A stretch of DNA of 64,000 bases from assembly GCF_017696205.1 (NCBI RefSeq), contig NZ_JAAORD010000001.1:62001-126000 (forward strand), in the 5' to 3' direction. Of this stretch, positions 55,016 to 63,778 are shown piece by piece. Source of the DNA: Prochlorococcus marinus XMU1402 (GTDB lineage: Bacteria; Cyanobacteriota; Cyanobacteriia; PCC-6307; Cyanobiaceae). Both the position numbers and the translations under genes were made by a program. Under the pieces are notes generated by a model that saw only the letters and a list, made by a program, of their open reading frames with translations, did not search any database and had not been told where the DNA came from. Every line of letters begins with the position of its first letter. Position 1 is the stretch's first letter.

Positions 55016-55478
55016 AAAAATTTTTTGTATAGTTCTTTTCAACTAAATCTTTGAACCTATCAATATTGGTCTGTAATTCGTTTGTAACCATTTTGCCTAA
55101 AATATTTTCTTCCATAAATCGAGCAATCATTTTTGGTAGTTCATAAGTTATTGATAAATTTACCGTTGTGATTTGATCAGTTTTACTTTCGAAAACGACT
55201 GATCCCTCAGTTGGTAAACCTCCTATTGATTTCCATTTAAGTTTGCTTTTTTCAACCCTTTCTGTAATTTGAGCTTTCCATTTAAACCTAAAGCCATTTG
55301 CAGCTAAAGTCCATTCTGTTAAATCTGGCAACGTATTAGTTTCTTCGTCAACTGTTTTTACAGATTCAATCCAGCTCATCCAAAGTGACATTGAGTCTAA
55401 ATCGCTCCATGTGTCCCATACATTTTCAAGAGGCGCATTAACAACTGTTATTACGTCATGTTTTAGCCAAGTACCCAT
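55008..55478 (-). CDS. SRPBCC/polyketide-cyclase-like protein
   Basis: This 156-residue protein has the START/SRPBCC fold pattern: an N-terminal VVNAPLENVWDTWSDLDSMS, a beta-rich middle (RFKWKAQITERVEKSKLKWK), and a C-terminal long helix (ELQTNIDRFKDLVEKNY). These proteins bind hydrophobic ligands such as lipids or pigments. It begins three bases after crtQ, and this pairing suggests a link to carotenoid handling, which is only an inference. Confidence 0.85.
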   Translation of the reverse strand: MGTWLKHDVITVVNAPLENVWDTWSDLDSMSLWMSWIESVKTVDEETNTLPDLTEWTLAANGFRFKWKAQITERVEKSKLKWKSIGGLPTEGSVVFESKTDQITTVNLSITYELPKMIARFMEENILGKMVTNELQTNIDRFKDLVEKNYTKNFSN

Positions 55479-55481
55479 TAC

Positions 55482-56936
55482 TTAACTTACTGCAAGATTT
55501 TTTGCTAATTTGGCTTTCTTCTCTAAAATCGCGGCGGCAGCTAAATGACCACTCATTGTAGCTCCCTCCATAGAGTCTATATAATCTTGTTTTGTATAAC
55601 TACCAGCCATGAAGAAATTAGATATAGATGTTTTTTGATCGGGTCTGAAAGGTTCCATACCGGGAGCTTCTCTATAGAGTGATTGCGGAATTTGTACCAC
55701 ATTACTCCAAAGCAATTTAAGGTTTTTTGAGGATGGGAATAGACGGCGAACCTCTTTATCAATTTCTTTTGTAATTCTTTCTGTGGATCTTCCCATCCAT
55801 CTATCCCCAGGAGTTAAAACACATTGGAGAAGCGATCCCATATCTTTTTTTCTATAGTCTGTTGGACTTGCTAGTGCTAAATCAGCAAAACAACTGAAAG
55901 AGGCATCAGCAGAATAAAGAAGGTTATCTAGTCCAATTGGTTCGTTTCCAGTGTTATCTTTTTGTAATTCAGTAACCCAACCGTCATATCTTAATTGGAT
56001 TGTGGCAACAGCTACAGCTCTAAGTTTTTTTAAACCTTCAAATTCTTTAAATTGATACCATTCTTTTGGAATTATTTTTTTTATTCCAGGAACATCACAG
56101 GCAGCTAGAAATTTATCTGCAAACACTGCCTTAATTCCTTCAGGAGAAGATATTTTTAATTGATTTACTGAATAAGAGGAAGATTCCTTTTCATAAATGA
56201 TTTCTTCTACCTTATGGTTAAGATGTATTTTTGCTCCTTTGTTTGCGATGTAGTCGACTATAGGTTGCGTTAACCACTTATGTGGGGAACCTTTTAAAAG
56301 ATTAAGTTTTGAGGCTTCTGTTTTTGAAGCAAACATCATGAATATAGTTAGCATGCATCTTGCTGAAATATCTTTGCAATTAATAAAACCTAATGCATAG
56401 GCGATAGGATCCCACATTCTTTCTAAACTTTTTTCACTTCCACCATGGTTTAAAAACCATTCTTTAAAACTAATTCTATCTAGATCTCTAATTATTTTCA
56501 TTGCGCCTTCATAGTCAATCAATCCTCTAACGATTGGACTTGTCCCTAAAGCTAAGGCATTTCTGAACTTATCTACCCAAGAAAGTTGTTCGGTGGTAAA
56601 AAAAGCTTTAAGTCCGTTAAATGGAGCACCTAAAGGGAATCTGAAGTCTAATGATTTTAAATTACCACCATTATTGATAAATAGATGAGTATGATCTTTC
56701 GGGAGTAAATTGTCTAGAGCTCCCACTTTTTTCATTAATTTAAAAAGATTTGCATAATTGTAAAAAAATACATGTAAACCCATCTCTATGTGGTTGCCAT
56801 CCTTATCTTCCCAACTTCCAACTTTACCTCCCCAAAATGACCTGCTCTCGTAGATTTCTACTTCATGGCCTTCATCAACTAAATTGACTGCTGCTGTAAG
56901 ACCAGCTAATCCAGAACCAACTATTGCAATTTTCAC
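55482..56936 (-). CDS. crtQ: Zeta-carotene desaturase (CrtQ/ZDS)
   Basis: This flavoprotein desaturates zeta-carotene to lycopene via neurosporene. The FAD-binding [18 protein letters not shown] lies at the N-terminus and the C-terminal FAD segment is [20 protein letters not shown]; the [14 protein letters not shown] segment is typical of the plant-type PDS/ZDS family. The 484 residues match cyanobacterial ZDS rather than bacterial CrtI. The distinction from the related phytoene desaturase CrtP is by length and overall look (for example the [20 protein letters not shown] segment). It diverges from the HesB-type gene. Confidence 0.92.
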   Translation of the reverse strand: MKIAIVGSGLAGLTAAVNLVDEGHEVEIYESRSFWGGKVGSWEDKDGNHIEMGLHVFFYNYANLFKLMKKVGALDNLLPKDHTHLFINNGGNLKSLDFRFPLGAPFNGLKAFFTTEQLSWVDKFRNALALGTSPIVRGLIDYEGAMKIIRDLDRISFKEWFLNHGGSEKSLERMWDPIAYALGFINCKDISARCMLTIFMMFASKTEASKLNLLKGSPHKWLTQPIVDYIANKGAKIHLNHKVEEIIYEKESSSYSVNQLKISSPEGIKAVFADKFLAACDVPGIKKIIPKEWYQFKEFEGLKKLRAVAVATIQLRYDGWVTELQKDNTGNEPIGLDNLLYSADASFSCFADLALASPTDYRKKDMGSLLQCVLTPGDRWMGRSTERITKEIDKEVRRLFPSSKNLKLLWSNVVQIPQSLYREAPGMEPFRPDQKTSISNFFMAGSYTKQDYIDSMEGATMSGHLAAAAILEKKAKLAKNLAVS

Positions 56937-57035
56937 TTTTTCTTAGAATTATAACAAATCAAGTTTGGATAATGTTTGTTCTATGCATCCTATCGATTAA
57001 GTTTTTATATTATAAATAGTAGAAAACCCTTGTTT

Positions 57036-57428
57036 ATGGAAAATGTAGAAGTTAAACAGGAAATTAAAAATTCTGATGATGGCAAAGGTATCTTAATTAC
57101 GAATGATGCTATAGAACAAATTTCAAATTTATTGAATGGCCAAAGTGATAAAAAAGCACTAAGGGTAGGAGTAAGATCTGGCGGTTGTAGTGGGATGAGT
57201 TATACGATGGATTTTATAGGAACTGATGAAATAAATCCCGATGATAAAGTTTATGATTATTCATTAAAAGTTGATCAAAGCTTTCAAGTTGTTTGTGATC
57301 CTAAAAGTCTTTTATATATTTATGGAATGCAGTTAGATTTTAGTAAGGAATTAATTGGAGGTGGCTTTAATTTTGTAAATCCGAATGCCTCTCAAACTTG
57401 CGGTTGTGGAAGCTCTTTTGCAGTTTAA
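57036..57428 (+). CDS. HesB/SufA-type iron-sulfur assembly protein
   Basis: This is an A-type Fe-S carrier. The three conserved cysteines are C51 (SGGCSGMSY), C122 and C124 (TCGCGSSF). The start is ATG 57036 (MENVEVK), giving 130 residues; the frame is open for 60 more bases upstream, but those lie in the promoter region and begin with a sequence unlike the family. It complements the sufBCDS operon at 15-20 kb. The TPR gene follows six bases later on the same strand. Confidence 0.92.
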   Translation: MENVEVKQEIKNSDDGKGILITNDAIEQISNLLNGQSDKKALRVGVRSGGCSGMSYTMDFIGTDEINPDDKVYDYSLKVDQSFQVVCDPKSLLYIYGMQLDFSKELIGGGFNFVNPNASQTCGCGSSFAV

Positions 57429-57434
57429 TAAATA

Positions 57435-57863
57435 ATGAATAACGAAATTAATCCCATCGAAGAGGATTTTAATGCAGCTTTATCAAGATATAAAGCAGGG
57501 CAAGATTTAATTCCAATAGTTCAAGATTTTCAAAAAATTATACAGCAAATTCCAAATCATTTTGCTGCTTGGACTTGTTTATCATGGCTTCAATTACTCT
57601 TGAAAAATAATGAAGAAGCTTTGTCAGCTGCCAGACAAGCTGTTCGATTAAATCAGCAAGATCCACAAGCAAGAATGAATTTGTCTTTAGCTCTTTTGGC
57701 TACCAATAATAAAGGTGTTAGGGATCATATTGAGTTAATAAAAAAAATGTCTATGATGATGCCAGATGTGAAAAGTGAGTTGAAAGAATCTGTTGAAGAC
57801 GGATTAAGTAGATATCCAGATTGGCCTGAGTTAACAAAAGTCAAAAAATGGTTGGAATTTTAA
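57435..57863 (+). CDS. Tetratricopeptide repeat (TPR) protein
   Basis: This 142-residue protein has about two to three TPR repeats. The clearest is PNHFAAWTCLSWLQLLLKNN, followed by EEALSAARQAVRLNQQDPQA. TPRs mediate protein-protein binding; cyanobacterial TPR proteins are often photosystem assembly factors, but this one is not identifiable further. It sits between the HesB-type gene and the LpxB-like gene, with one base between its stop and the next start. Confidence 0.8.
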   Translation: MNNEINPIEEDFNAALSRYKAGQDLIPIVQDFQKIIQQIPNHFAAWTCLSWLQLLLKNNEEALSAARQAVRLNQQDPQARMNLSLALLATNNKGVRDHIELIKKMSMMMPDVKSELKESVEDGLSRYPDWPELTKVKKWLEF

Positions 57864-57864
57864 A

Positions 57865-59067
57865 TTGTTTAAGATTTTAATTTTAAGTAATGGGCATGGA
57901 GAAGATCTATCTGGAAGTTTAATAGCTAAACAATTCGTAAAAAGTGGTTATTCTGTTCATGCTTTGCCAATTGTTGGTATGGGAAACCATTACGAAAAAG
58001 AAAAAATTAAGATTATAGGTAAAACTAAGGAATTTAGAACTGGAGGAATTGGTTATAATTCTTTTAAGGGAAGGCTTACTGAGATATTAGGAGGAGAAAT
58101 ATTTTATCTTATAAAAAGATTATATTTAACTTTTAAAATAAGACAAAAATATGATTATTTTTTTGTAGTTGGAGATATTGTGCCAGTTTTTTTTGCATGG
58201 GTTTGTAAGAAAGATTTTTTTACATATCTAGTTGCTTATTCCAGCCATTATGAAGGGAAGTTGAAATTACCATGGCCTTCTAAATTTTTCTTGCTCTCAC
58301 AAAAAGCAAAAAAAATATATACGAGAGATTCCCTTACAGCTAATGATTTAACATTGCAATTAAAAAAGAAAGTCTCTTTTTTAGGCAACCCATTTATGGA
58401 TAAGTTTTTTCCTAGAAAAAAAGAATTAAATAAAGATGAATTTAGTATTGGATTATTTCCAGGAAGTAGATTCCCTGAGATTTTAGATAATTTTATTTTG
58501 ATTTTAGAGGTATTAGAGGCATTGTCAGATTTAAGATATTTTCAAAAAATTCAGTTTAATTTTGCAATAGTTAATGCTCTATCTTCATCAAAAATAAAGG
58601 AAATATTTCAAAAAAGAGGATGGTTAAAAACAGAAAACATAAAAGATAATAATCTCTTTAAATTCCAATATAAATTTTTAGAAGTGAATATATATTGGAA
58701 TAATTTTGACAAAATATTATTGAAAAGTAGATGCTGTATTAGCATGGCAGGAACAGCAGCAGAGCAAGCGATTGGATTAGGAAAACCGGTTATTCAGATA
58801 GAAGGTAAAGGTCCACAATTTACAAAAACTTTTGCAGAAGCGCAAAGACGTTTGCTTGGAAAATATGTTTTTTGTGCCAGTAATTTTAAAGACAAAAATG
58901 ATCAAATCAATCAGACAATAAAATTGATCATAAAAATAATATATCTTATAAAGCTAAATAAGAAGTTTATGATCTCATGTGATGAAAATGCTAAAAAAAG
59001 ACTAGGTGAAAACAAAGCTTGTCTTAAAATGGTTGATGATATGAATATTGATAAAAAAAATGACTAA
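57865..59067 (+). CDS. LpxB-like glycosyltransferase-family protein
   Basis: This 400-residue protein starts ILILSNGHGEDLSGSLIAKQ, has IGLFPGSRFPEILDNFILI in the middle (the nucleotide-sugar half) and CCISMAGTAAEQAIGLGKP at the late site. It matches the cyanobacterial lipid-A-disaccharide-synthase-related family (distinct from true LpxB). The TTG start at 57865 is one base after the TPR stop. A second, more diverged LpxB-like gene is at 4895-6160. Donor and acceptor are unknown. Confidence 0.82.
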   Translation: MFKILILSNGHGEDLSGSLIAKQFVKSGYSVHALPIVGMGNHYEKEKIKIIGKTKEFRTGGIGYNSFKGRLTEILGGEIFYLIKRLYLTFKIRQKYDYFFVVGDIVPVFFAWVCKKDFFTYLVAYSSHYEGKLKLPWPSKFFLLSQKAKKIYTRDSLTANDLTLQLKKKVSFLGNPFMDKFFPRKKELNKDEFSIGLFPGSRFPEILDNFILILEVLEALSDLRYFQKIQFNFAIVNALSSSKIKEIFQKRGWLKTENIKDNNLFKFQYKFLEVNIYWNNFDKILLKSRCCISMAGTAAEQAIGLGKPVIQIEGKGPQFTKTFAEAQRRLLGKYVFCASNFKDKNDQINQTIKLIIKIIYLIKLNKKFMISCDENAKKRLGENKACLKMVDDMNIDKKND

Positions 59068-59329
59068 GGTGAATTATCAAAATAAGTTAAAACAAATTAT
59101 CGATAATTTGTTATTAATAAATTTATTTATAGTCATTTTTTTTGCAGTATTTTTTATTTTTGCAATCATCATGCAATTTAATGGAATATTTATTTTTATA
59201 AATTTTATTCAGATAGTTTGGAATCCTCTTATAGTTCCATTGATAACAATTCTTATTATTGGTGCCTTAGTAAACGGAATTATTTCTTGGTGGAGGCGTA
59301 AATTGCTTTCTCAAGAAGAGGATATTTAA
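59060..59329 (+). CDS. Small two-helix membrane protein
   Basis: This roughly 90-residue protein has two long hydrophobic helices (about 15-40 and 50-72), rich in Ile and Phe, with a basic C-terminal SWWRRKLLSQEED. The start is the ATG at 59060 (MTKVNYQNK), overlapping the preceding stop by eight bases, or a TTG at 59048. It ends 50 bases inside the end of the opposing SDR39U1 gene. No family recognised. Its basic tail after the last helix suggests an inside C-terminus. Confidence 0.65.
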   Translation: MTKVNYQNKLKQIIDNLLLINLFIVIFFAVFFIFAIIMQFNGIFIFINFIQIVWNPLIVPLITILIIGALVNGIISWWRRKLLSQEEDI

Positions 59330-60206
59330 AATTATAATTTTTGATTTTACTGCTAATTACTTTTTGTCCTTCTAAAACAACTTTCGCTCCATCTCCTAAC
59401 AATATTTTTAAAACCGCTCCAGGCACTGGAAGTAAATTAGGTCTATTCAGACATTTGCCTAAAGTCTGAGAAAATTCTCTCATTAATACTGGATTTGGTG
59501 CAACAGCATTAAATACTCCCGAATACTTTTTATCAACTAATGCTTGAATAATTAATGCACATAAATCAGTTCTATGAATCCAACTCATCCATTGCTTACC
59601 ATCTCCAATTGGTCCACCTAATCCAACTTTAAATATAGGGAGCATTTTTCCTAATGCTCCTCCATCTTTCTCTAGAACAATTCCAATTCTAAAAATAACT
59701 AACCTTGAGAAAAATGGTTTTTCAGCGGCGACCGCTTCCCATTTCTTGCAAAGATTAGATAAGAAGTCTTTCCCTCCAAGACTATTTTCAGTGAATTCAC
59801 TAGACAAACTTGTACCGTAATAACCTATAGCTGATCCATTTATAATAACTTTTGGGTTTATTTTTAAATTTTTAAGGGTCTTCATCATAAATTTCGTGGT
59901 GTTAATACGACTATTTTCAATCTCCTGTTTTTGTTCAGAAGTCCATTTTTTTTCTGCTATTGGTTCTCCCATCAAGTTAATAATTCCATCTGTCTCTCTT
60001 AAAACATTTAGAAGATTTTCGTTATTCCAGTTTTTTTCTTTTGATAAATCTATTTGAAAAAATTTAAACTTATTGAAATCTAAATCAATCTTTAATTTAC
60101 TAATGGGTTTTCTACTTACAATGTATATTTCGTGATTTTCATTGAGCAGTGTTGGTACTAATTCTTTACCAACAAATCCAGTGCAGCCAAGTAGTAAAAG
60201 ACGCAT
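59280..60206 (-). CDS. SDR39U1/TIGR01777-type NAD-dependent epimerase-like protein
   Basis: This 308-residue extended SDR protein has an N-terminal nucleotide motif GCTGFVGKEL and the family core INLMGEPIAEKKWTSEQKQE and INGSAIGYYGTSLSSEF, typical of the TIGR01777/YfcH branch. In plants and algae a related protein (SULA/GC1) is linked to plastid division; the role here is unknown. The C-terminal part reads FNAVAPNPVLMREFSQTLG. The gene end overlaps the small membrane-protein gene by 50 bases, the longest convergent overlap in the window. Confidence 0.85.
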   Translation of the reverse strand: MRLLLLGCTGFVGKELVPTLLNENHEIYIVSRKPISKLKIDLDFNKFKFFQIDLSKEKNWNNENLLNVLRETDGIINLMGEPIAEKKWTSEQKQEIENSRINTTKFMMKTLKNLKINPKVIINGSAIGYYGTSLSSEFTENSLGGKDFLSNLCKKWEAVAAEKPFFSRLVIFRIGIVLEKDGGALGKMLPIFKVGLGGPIGDGKQWMSWIHRTDLCALIIQALVDKKYSGVFNAVAPNPVLMREFSQTLGKCLNRPNLLPVPGAVLKILLGDGAKVVLEGQKVISSKIKNYNFKYPLLEKAIYASTKK

Positions 60207-60342
60207 ATCTTATAAATGTTTATCATTCAAGGCTATTAAATTTTTTAAACGTTTGTAATTATTATTCCGGTATAAATTTTTTTCGATAGTTTTCAAACAA
60301 GTTTTTGTATAATGGAATTTAAGTAACTTTCTTGAATTTACT

Positions 60343-60579
60343 ATGACAGATTCTATTCCAAAGAAACCTCTCAAGAAAGGAAGCTTAGTTTTTGTCGATA
60401 GAGAAAATTATATAAAAAGTATCGAAGCGCTAGCCAGTGATGATGATCTACCCAATTATGTCTTTGAGGGTCCTGGAGAGATTCTTTCAGTCAAAGACGA
60501 ATATGCTCAGGTTCGATGGCGCAGACCTGTTCCAGATGTTTGGTTCAAATTAGATCAACTTAAAGAACATACTCAATAA
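60343..60579 (+). CDS. ndhO: NAD(P)H-quinone oxidoreductase subunit O
   Basis: NdhO is a 78-residue soluble subunit of the thylakoid NDH-1 complex used for cyclic electron flow and respiration. The family phrases LKKGSLVFVDRENYIKSIEA and YAQVRWRRPVPDVWFKLDQL are clear. It is 11 bases from the end of the converging DnaJ gene. It may be functionally linked with the CRR7-like gene at 51897-52154. Confidence 0.93.
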   Translation: MTDSIPKKPLKKGSLVFVDRENYIKSIEALASDDDLPNYVFEGPGEILSVKDEYAQVRWRRPVPDVWFKLDQLKEHTQ

Positions 60580-60590
60580 AATTTTTATAT

Positions 60591-61268
60591 CTAAAAGTTT
60601 TTATTTTTTTTCTCTATAGACATCTTTGATTGTATTCTTTTTGCTTCTTTGATCATTTCTTTGCCATCAAATAAGTAATTATCTACGTATCCTTGTGTAT
60701 ATCTATCAAATTCTGATAGCGCATCTTTAACTTGTGAAAAACAATGATAAAGATCGAGGCCTAAAGCTGAAATAGACTTTGGAACTATTTTTTTGTTATA
60801 AATTTTTTCAACTTTTTCTATTTTCTTTTGTGAAAGAATAATATAACTGCAAAAATTTTCCATTAGTTCGTCATCATATGGATCCGCAGATAGTTCTTTT
60901 ATCTCGTTATTCAAAGGTTTAATGATTTGACTAATTAATTTATTTATCGGACTATAAATTTCTTTAATCCATGTTTCAACTTCTTTGTCCTTAATTGAAG
61001 AATTATGTTTTTTTGAATTAAATTTCTCTTCCCAATTTTCATTTAATGAATCAAATGATGAACTGGAAAAGGAAAAACTGCTATCGTATTGTTTCTTTTT
61101 GATAGGGTCATTTAGAATTTCCCAGGCATTTTGTATTGCAAGAAATCGTTCTTTCTTGCCGCCTGCATCTGGATGATGTTGCTTAACTAAAGAGCGATAT
61201 GAAGATTTAATTTCACTTTTGGTTGCATTTTTTTTGAGGCCTAATTCTTCATATAAATTTTTTTCCAT
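60591..61268 (-). CDS. DnaJ-domain protein
   Basis: This 225-residue J-domain protein has an N-terminal J domain (residues 1-65) with HPD at H32-P33-D34 (KQHHPDAGG), which would stimulate Hsp70. The rest is a charged helical region without zinc-finger repeats or a typical DnaJ C-terminal domain, so it is a type III J-protein. The C-terminal sequence LDLYHCFSQVKDALSEFDRY is unassigned. It follows cysK by 16 bases on the same strand. Confidence 0.9.
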   Translation of the reverse strand: MEKNLYEELGLKKNATKSEIKSSYRSLVKQHHPDAGGKKERFLAIQNAWEILNDPIKKKQYDSSFSFSSSSFDSLNENWEEKFNSKKHNSSIKDKEVETWIKEIYSPINKLISQIIKPLNNEIKELSADPYDDELMENFCSYIILSQKKIEKVEKIYNKKIVPKSISALGLDLYHCFSQVKDALSEFDRYTQGYVDNYLFDGKEMIKEAKRIQSKMSIEKKNKNF

Positions 61269-61284
61269 TTTTATAAATCAGTGA

Positions 61285-62253
61285 TTAAAGATAACCATCT
61301 TTTCTTGCTTGAATTAATGTATTTGATTCAAACATTGCTGTTGATAAATATCTTTCCCCAAAACTTGGAAGAATTACTACCAATCTTTTATTCATGAGTT
61401 CTTTCCTTTCCCCGATTTTTATTGTTGCAGCTAAAGCTGCACCGCTGCTTATGCCTGATAAAAGACCTTCCAATCGAGCCAATAAACGCCCATAATAAAA
61501 TGCTTCATCATCATCTATTTTTATAATTTCATCAATTAATTTAGTATTCAGGACTTTTGGCACGAACCCTGCTCCTATTCCTTGAATTGAATGAGAACCA
61601 GCTTTTTCTCCGGAAATCACAGCACTTTTTTTAGGCTCTACAGCATAAATTTTGCAATTTGGATTAACTTTTTTCAAAAAACGTGCACAACCAGTAATTG
61701 TTCCTCCTGTGCCTACTCCAGTAACTAGTCCATCTAAATTGTTATTGGATTGGGACCATATTTCTTGAGCAGTTGTTCTTTCATGAATATCTGGATTAGC
61801 AAAGTTTTCAAATTGATTAAATTGATAGCTATTTGCAATGCTTAAAGACAATTCATTCGCTAAATCTAAAGCTCCTTTCATTCCTTCCTTACCAGGTGTC
61901 AACTGTAATTCCGCTCCATATGCTCTTAACATTGCCCTTCTCTCAATACTCATAGTATCCGGCATAGTTAATATCAATTTATAGCCTTTTGCTGCAGCAA
62001 CCATTGCTAATGCGATGCCAGTATTCCCACTTGTTGCCTCAATTAAAGTTGTTTTATCTGGTGTTATCAATCCTTCTTCTTCAGCTCTACATAACATTGA
62101 ATAAGCGATACGATCCTTAACGGACGCTGATGGATTGAAACTTTCTAGTTTGGCTATGATTTCTGGATAACAATTAAAATACTTTTTGATTCTATTTAAT
62201 CTAACTAAAGGAGTGTTTCCAACTAAAGAAGTTATATCATTTGCTATTTCCAT
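61285..62253 (-). CDS. cysK: Cysteine synthase (O-acetylserine sulfhydrylase)
   Basis: This PLP enzyme makes cysteine from O-acetylserine and sulfide, the final step of assimilation after CysH (present in this window). The PLP lysine is K46 in PSASVKDRIA, and the substrate-binding TSGNTGIALA and phosphate-binding VTGVGTGGTITG loops are intact. The 322-residue length is normal. A perfect 8-base palindrome lies 36 bases upstream of its start (62289-62311). Confidence 0.96.
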   Translation of the reverse strand: MEIANDITSLVGNTPLVRLNRIKKYFNCYPEIIAKLESFNPSASVKDRIAYSMLCRAEEEGLITPDKTTLIEATSGNTGIALAMVAAAKGYKLILTMPDTMSIERRAMLRAYGAELQLTPGKEGMKGALDLANELSLSIANSYQFNQFENFANPDIHERTTAQEIWSQSNNNLDGLVTGVGTGGTITGCARFLKKVNPNCKIYAVEPKKSAVISGEKAGSHSIQGIGAGFVPKVLNTKLIDEIIKIDDDEAFYYGRLLARLEGLLSGISSGAALAATIKIGERKELMNKRLVVILPSFGERYLSTAMFESNTLIQARKDGYL

Positions 62254-62288
62254 GAAAATGATTTTTTAAATTGCAAAATAAAATCTCC

Positions 62289-62311
62289 TAAATACATATT
62301 AATTGTATTTA
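62289..62311. promoter_or_regulatory. Perfect dyad upstream of cysK
   Basis: TAAATACA (62289-62296) is perfectly inverted as TGTATTTA (62304-62311) with a seven-base centre. It lies in the 148-base divergent region between cysK and the gene at 62402, closest to cysK. The spacing is suitable for a dimeric regulator such as a LysR-type protein. It is AT-rich, so a chance origin cannot be excluded. No regulator gene is adjacent. Confidence 0.35.
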
Positions 62312-62401
62312 AAGATCTTTTATATGATTTTCTCAAAAGAATTTAATTTAAAATAACTTCCTGCTTAAAAATATTTACTATTATAAAAGGTAGTTTTTAT
62401 A

Positions 62402-62680
62402 ATGATTATGTATTCGCTTGAACTAAGTCTGAGATATTCACCTTTTCCACTTTCAGTTCAGAAGAAAGAATTTGATGATGTTAAACGAATTTATGATGAA
62501 ATAAAAAGTTATATGAATGAAACTTTAGAATCCTCAAACTTGATCGAATTAAGGTGTGACAAGGTGCAAGATAAATTAATTGCAGTTAGAGCCAAAGAAA
62601 TCATTTCTGTTCAGATATATGAAAAATCCTCAGTAGCAGGAGGAGCAAAAAGACCAGGATTTTCACTCAACATAGATTAA
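62402..62680 (+). CDS. Conserved small cyanobacterial protein, unknown function
   Basis: This 92-residue soluble protein begins MYSLELSLRYSPFPLSVQKK (from ATG 62408; an upstream ATG 62402 adds two residues). The rest is mixed helical and strand, with VQDKLIAVRAKEIISVQIYE and the Gly/Ala-rich AGGAKRPGFSL near the end. No catalytic motif is evident. It lies eight bases before the ABC ATPase gene and is likely co-transcribed with it, so it may be an accessory of that transporter. Confidence 0.7.
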   Translation: MIMYSLELSLRYSPFPLSVQKKEFDDVKRIYDEIKSYMNETLESSNLIELRCDKVQDKLIAVRAKEIISVQIYEKSSVAGGAKRPGFSLNID

Positions 62681-62688
62681 TACGATTA

Positions 62689-63363
62689 ATGCGAGAATCT
62701 TTTGAAAATGAAATACCTCAAATTAGATTTGAAGATGTTTCCTTTTCATATTCTGGAAAAAAAGAAAATTTAATTTTGAAATGTAACTTCTCAATTAAAG
62801 AACCTGGATTTTGGATGGTCGTAGGTAAAAACGGTAGTGGTAAAAGTACTCTTTTAAAATTAATTAATGGAATAATTAAACCTAAAAATGGAGTCATTGT
62901 TTCTAAAGCAAATATTGGAATGGTGTTTCAAAACCCTGATCATCAAATATTAATGCCAAATTGCAGGAGTGAACTTCTCATAAATATTAATCAAAAAATG
63001 TGTGATTATGAAATTAATAAAAAAATTAAAAACGTCCTTGATCAGGTAGGAATGACTGGTTTTGAAAAAAGGCCAGTTCATACTTTAAGCGGTGGACAAA
63101 AACAACGCTTAACTATTGCATGCGCTCTTATTAGTGATAAAAATTTTATTCTTTTGGATGAGCCTACAGCGTTACTTGATCAAACCAGTCAATTAAAAGT
63201 TTTAAAAACAATTAAAAATCTTACACGCAACCATAAAAAACCTTTATCTGCTTTGTGGATTACCCATCGTTATGAAGAATTAACTCATGCTGATGCAGTC
63301 GCAGAGTTGAAAAATGGTTTTTTATCTAGCTGGCAAGAACCATCAAAATTTCAATATAATTAA
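62689..63363 (+). CDS. ABC transporter ATPase (ECF/CbiO-like)
   Basis: This 224-residue ATPase has Walker A GKNGSGKST near residues 46-54, signature LSGGQKQRLTIACAL, and Walker B FILLDEPTALLD. The Q-loop region is MVFQNPDHQIL, typical of the CbiO/EcfA cobalt or vitamin group. No membrane (EcfT/CbiQ) or substrate-binding partner is encoded nearby in the window, so the substrate is unknown. The preceding gene is eight bases away. It ends about 50 bases before tRNA-Asn on the same strand. Confidence 0.88.
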   Translation: MRESFENEIPQIRFEDVSFSYSGKKENLILKCNFSIKEPGFWMVVGKNGSGKSTLLKLINGIIKPKNGVIVSKANIGMVFQNPDHQILMPNCRSELLININQKMCDYEINKKIKNVLDQVGMTGFEKRPVHTLSGGQKQRLTIACALISDKNFILLDEPTALLDQTSQLKVLKTIKNLTRNHKKPLSALWITHRYEELTHADAVAELKNGFLSSWQEPSKFQYN

Positions 63364-63412
63364 CTTTTTTACTTGTCATAAGGTACTTCAAAGAGCTAAA
63401 TTCATCTTATGT

Positions 63413-63484
<72 letters not shown>

Positions 63485-63508
63485 TTTATACATTTCAAAT
63501 AGTTTTCT

Positions 63509-63538
63509 AAAGTCACTCTCAAAATAGTGACTTTTTTT
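63509..63538 (+). terminator. Rho-independent terminator after tRNA-Asn
   Basis: AAAGTCACT (63509-63517) pairs perfectly with AGTGACTTT (63526-63534) around an eight-base loop (CTCAAAAT), and is followed by a T run to about 63538. It lies 24 bases past the tRNA end and is a clear terminator for the tRNA-Asn transcript. It is the best-formed hairpin and T-run I noticed in this window. Confidence 0.8.
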
Positions 63539-63778
63539 GTTTTTATGACCTATTTTTAAAAAAAGGATAATTGAAGATAGGATCAAGCAAATTTAATATA
63601 TTATTAAGTACAGTATATAGAACATAGAAATAATCAGTTAATTAAATATAAATATGCATATAATATATAAAAGTTGGATATTTTAAGAACAGTTATTAGA
63701 ACATTTTGTATATTCATTGCATAAGCAAAAAATTAGTTTTTTATTCGATATCTTTTGAATAACACCATTCAGGAAACT
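63539..63778. other. AT-rich intergenic stretch without a gene
   Basis: About 240 bases between the tRNA-Asn terminator and the next gene end. It is extremely AT-rich, with short ATATATAA-like runs. No ORF of more than about 15 codons with plausible composition, and no RNA fold or repeat that I can support, was seen. Confidence 0.6.
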
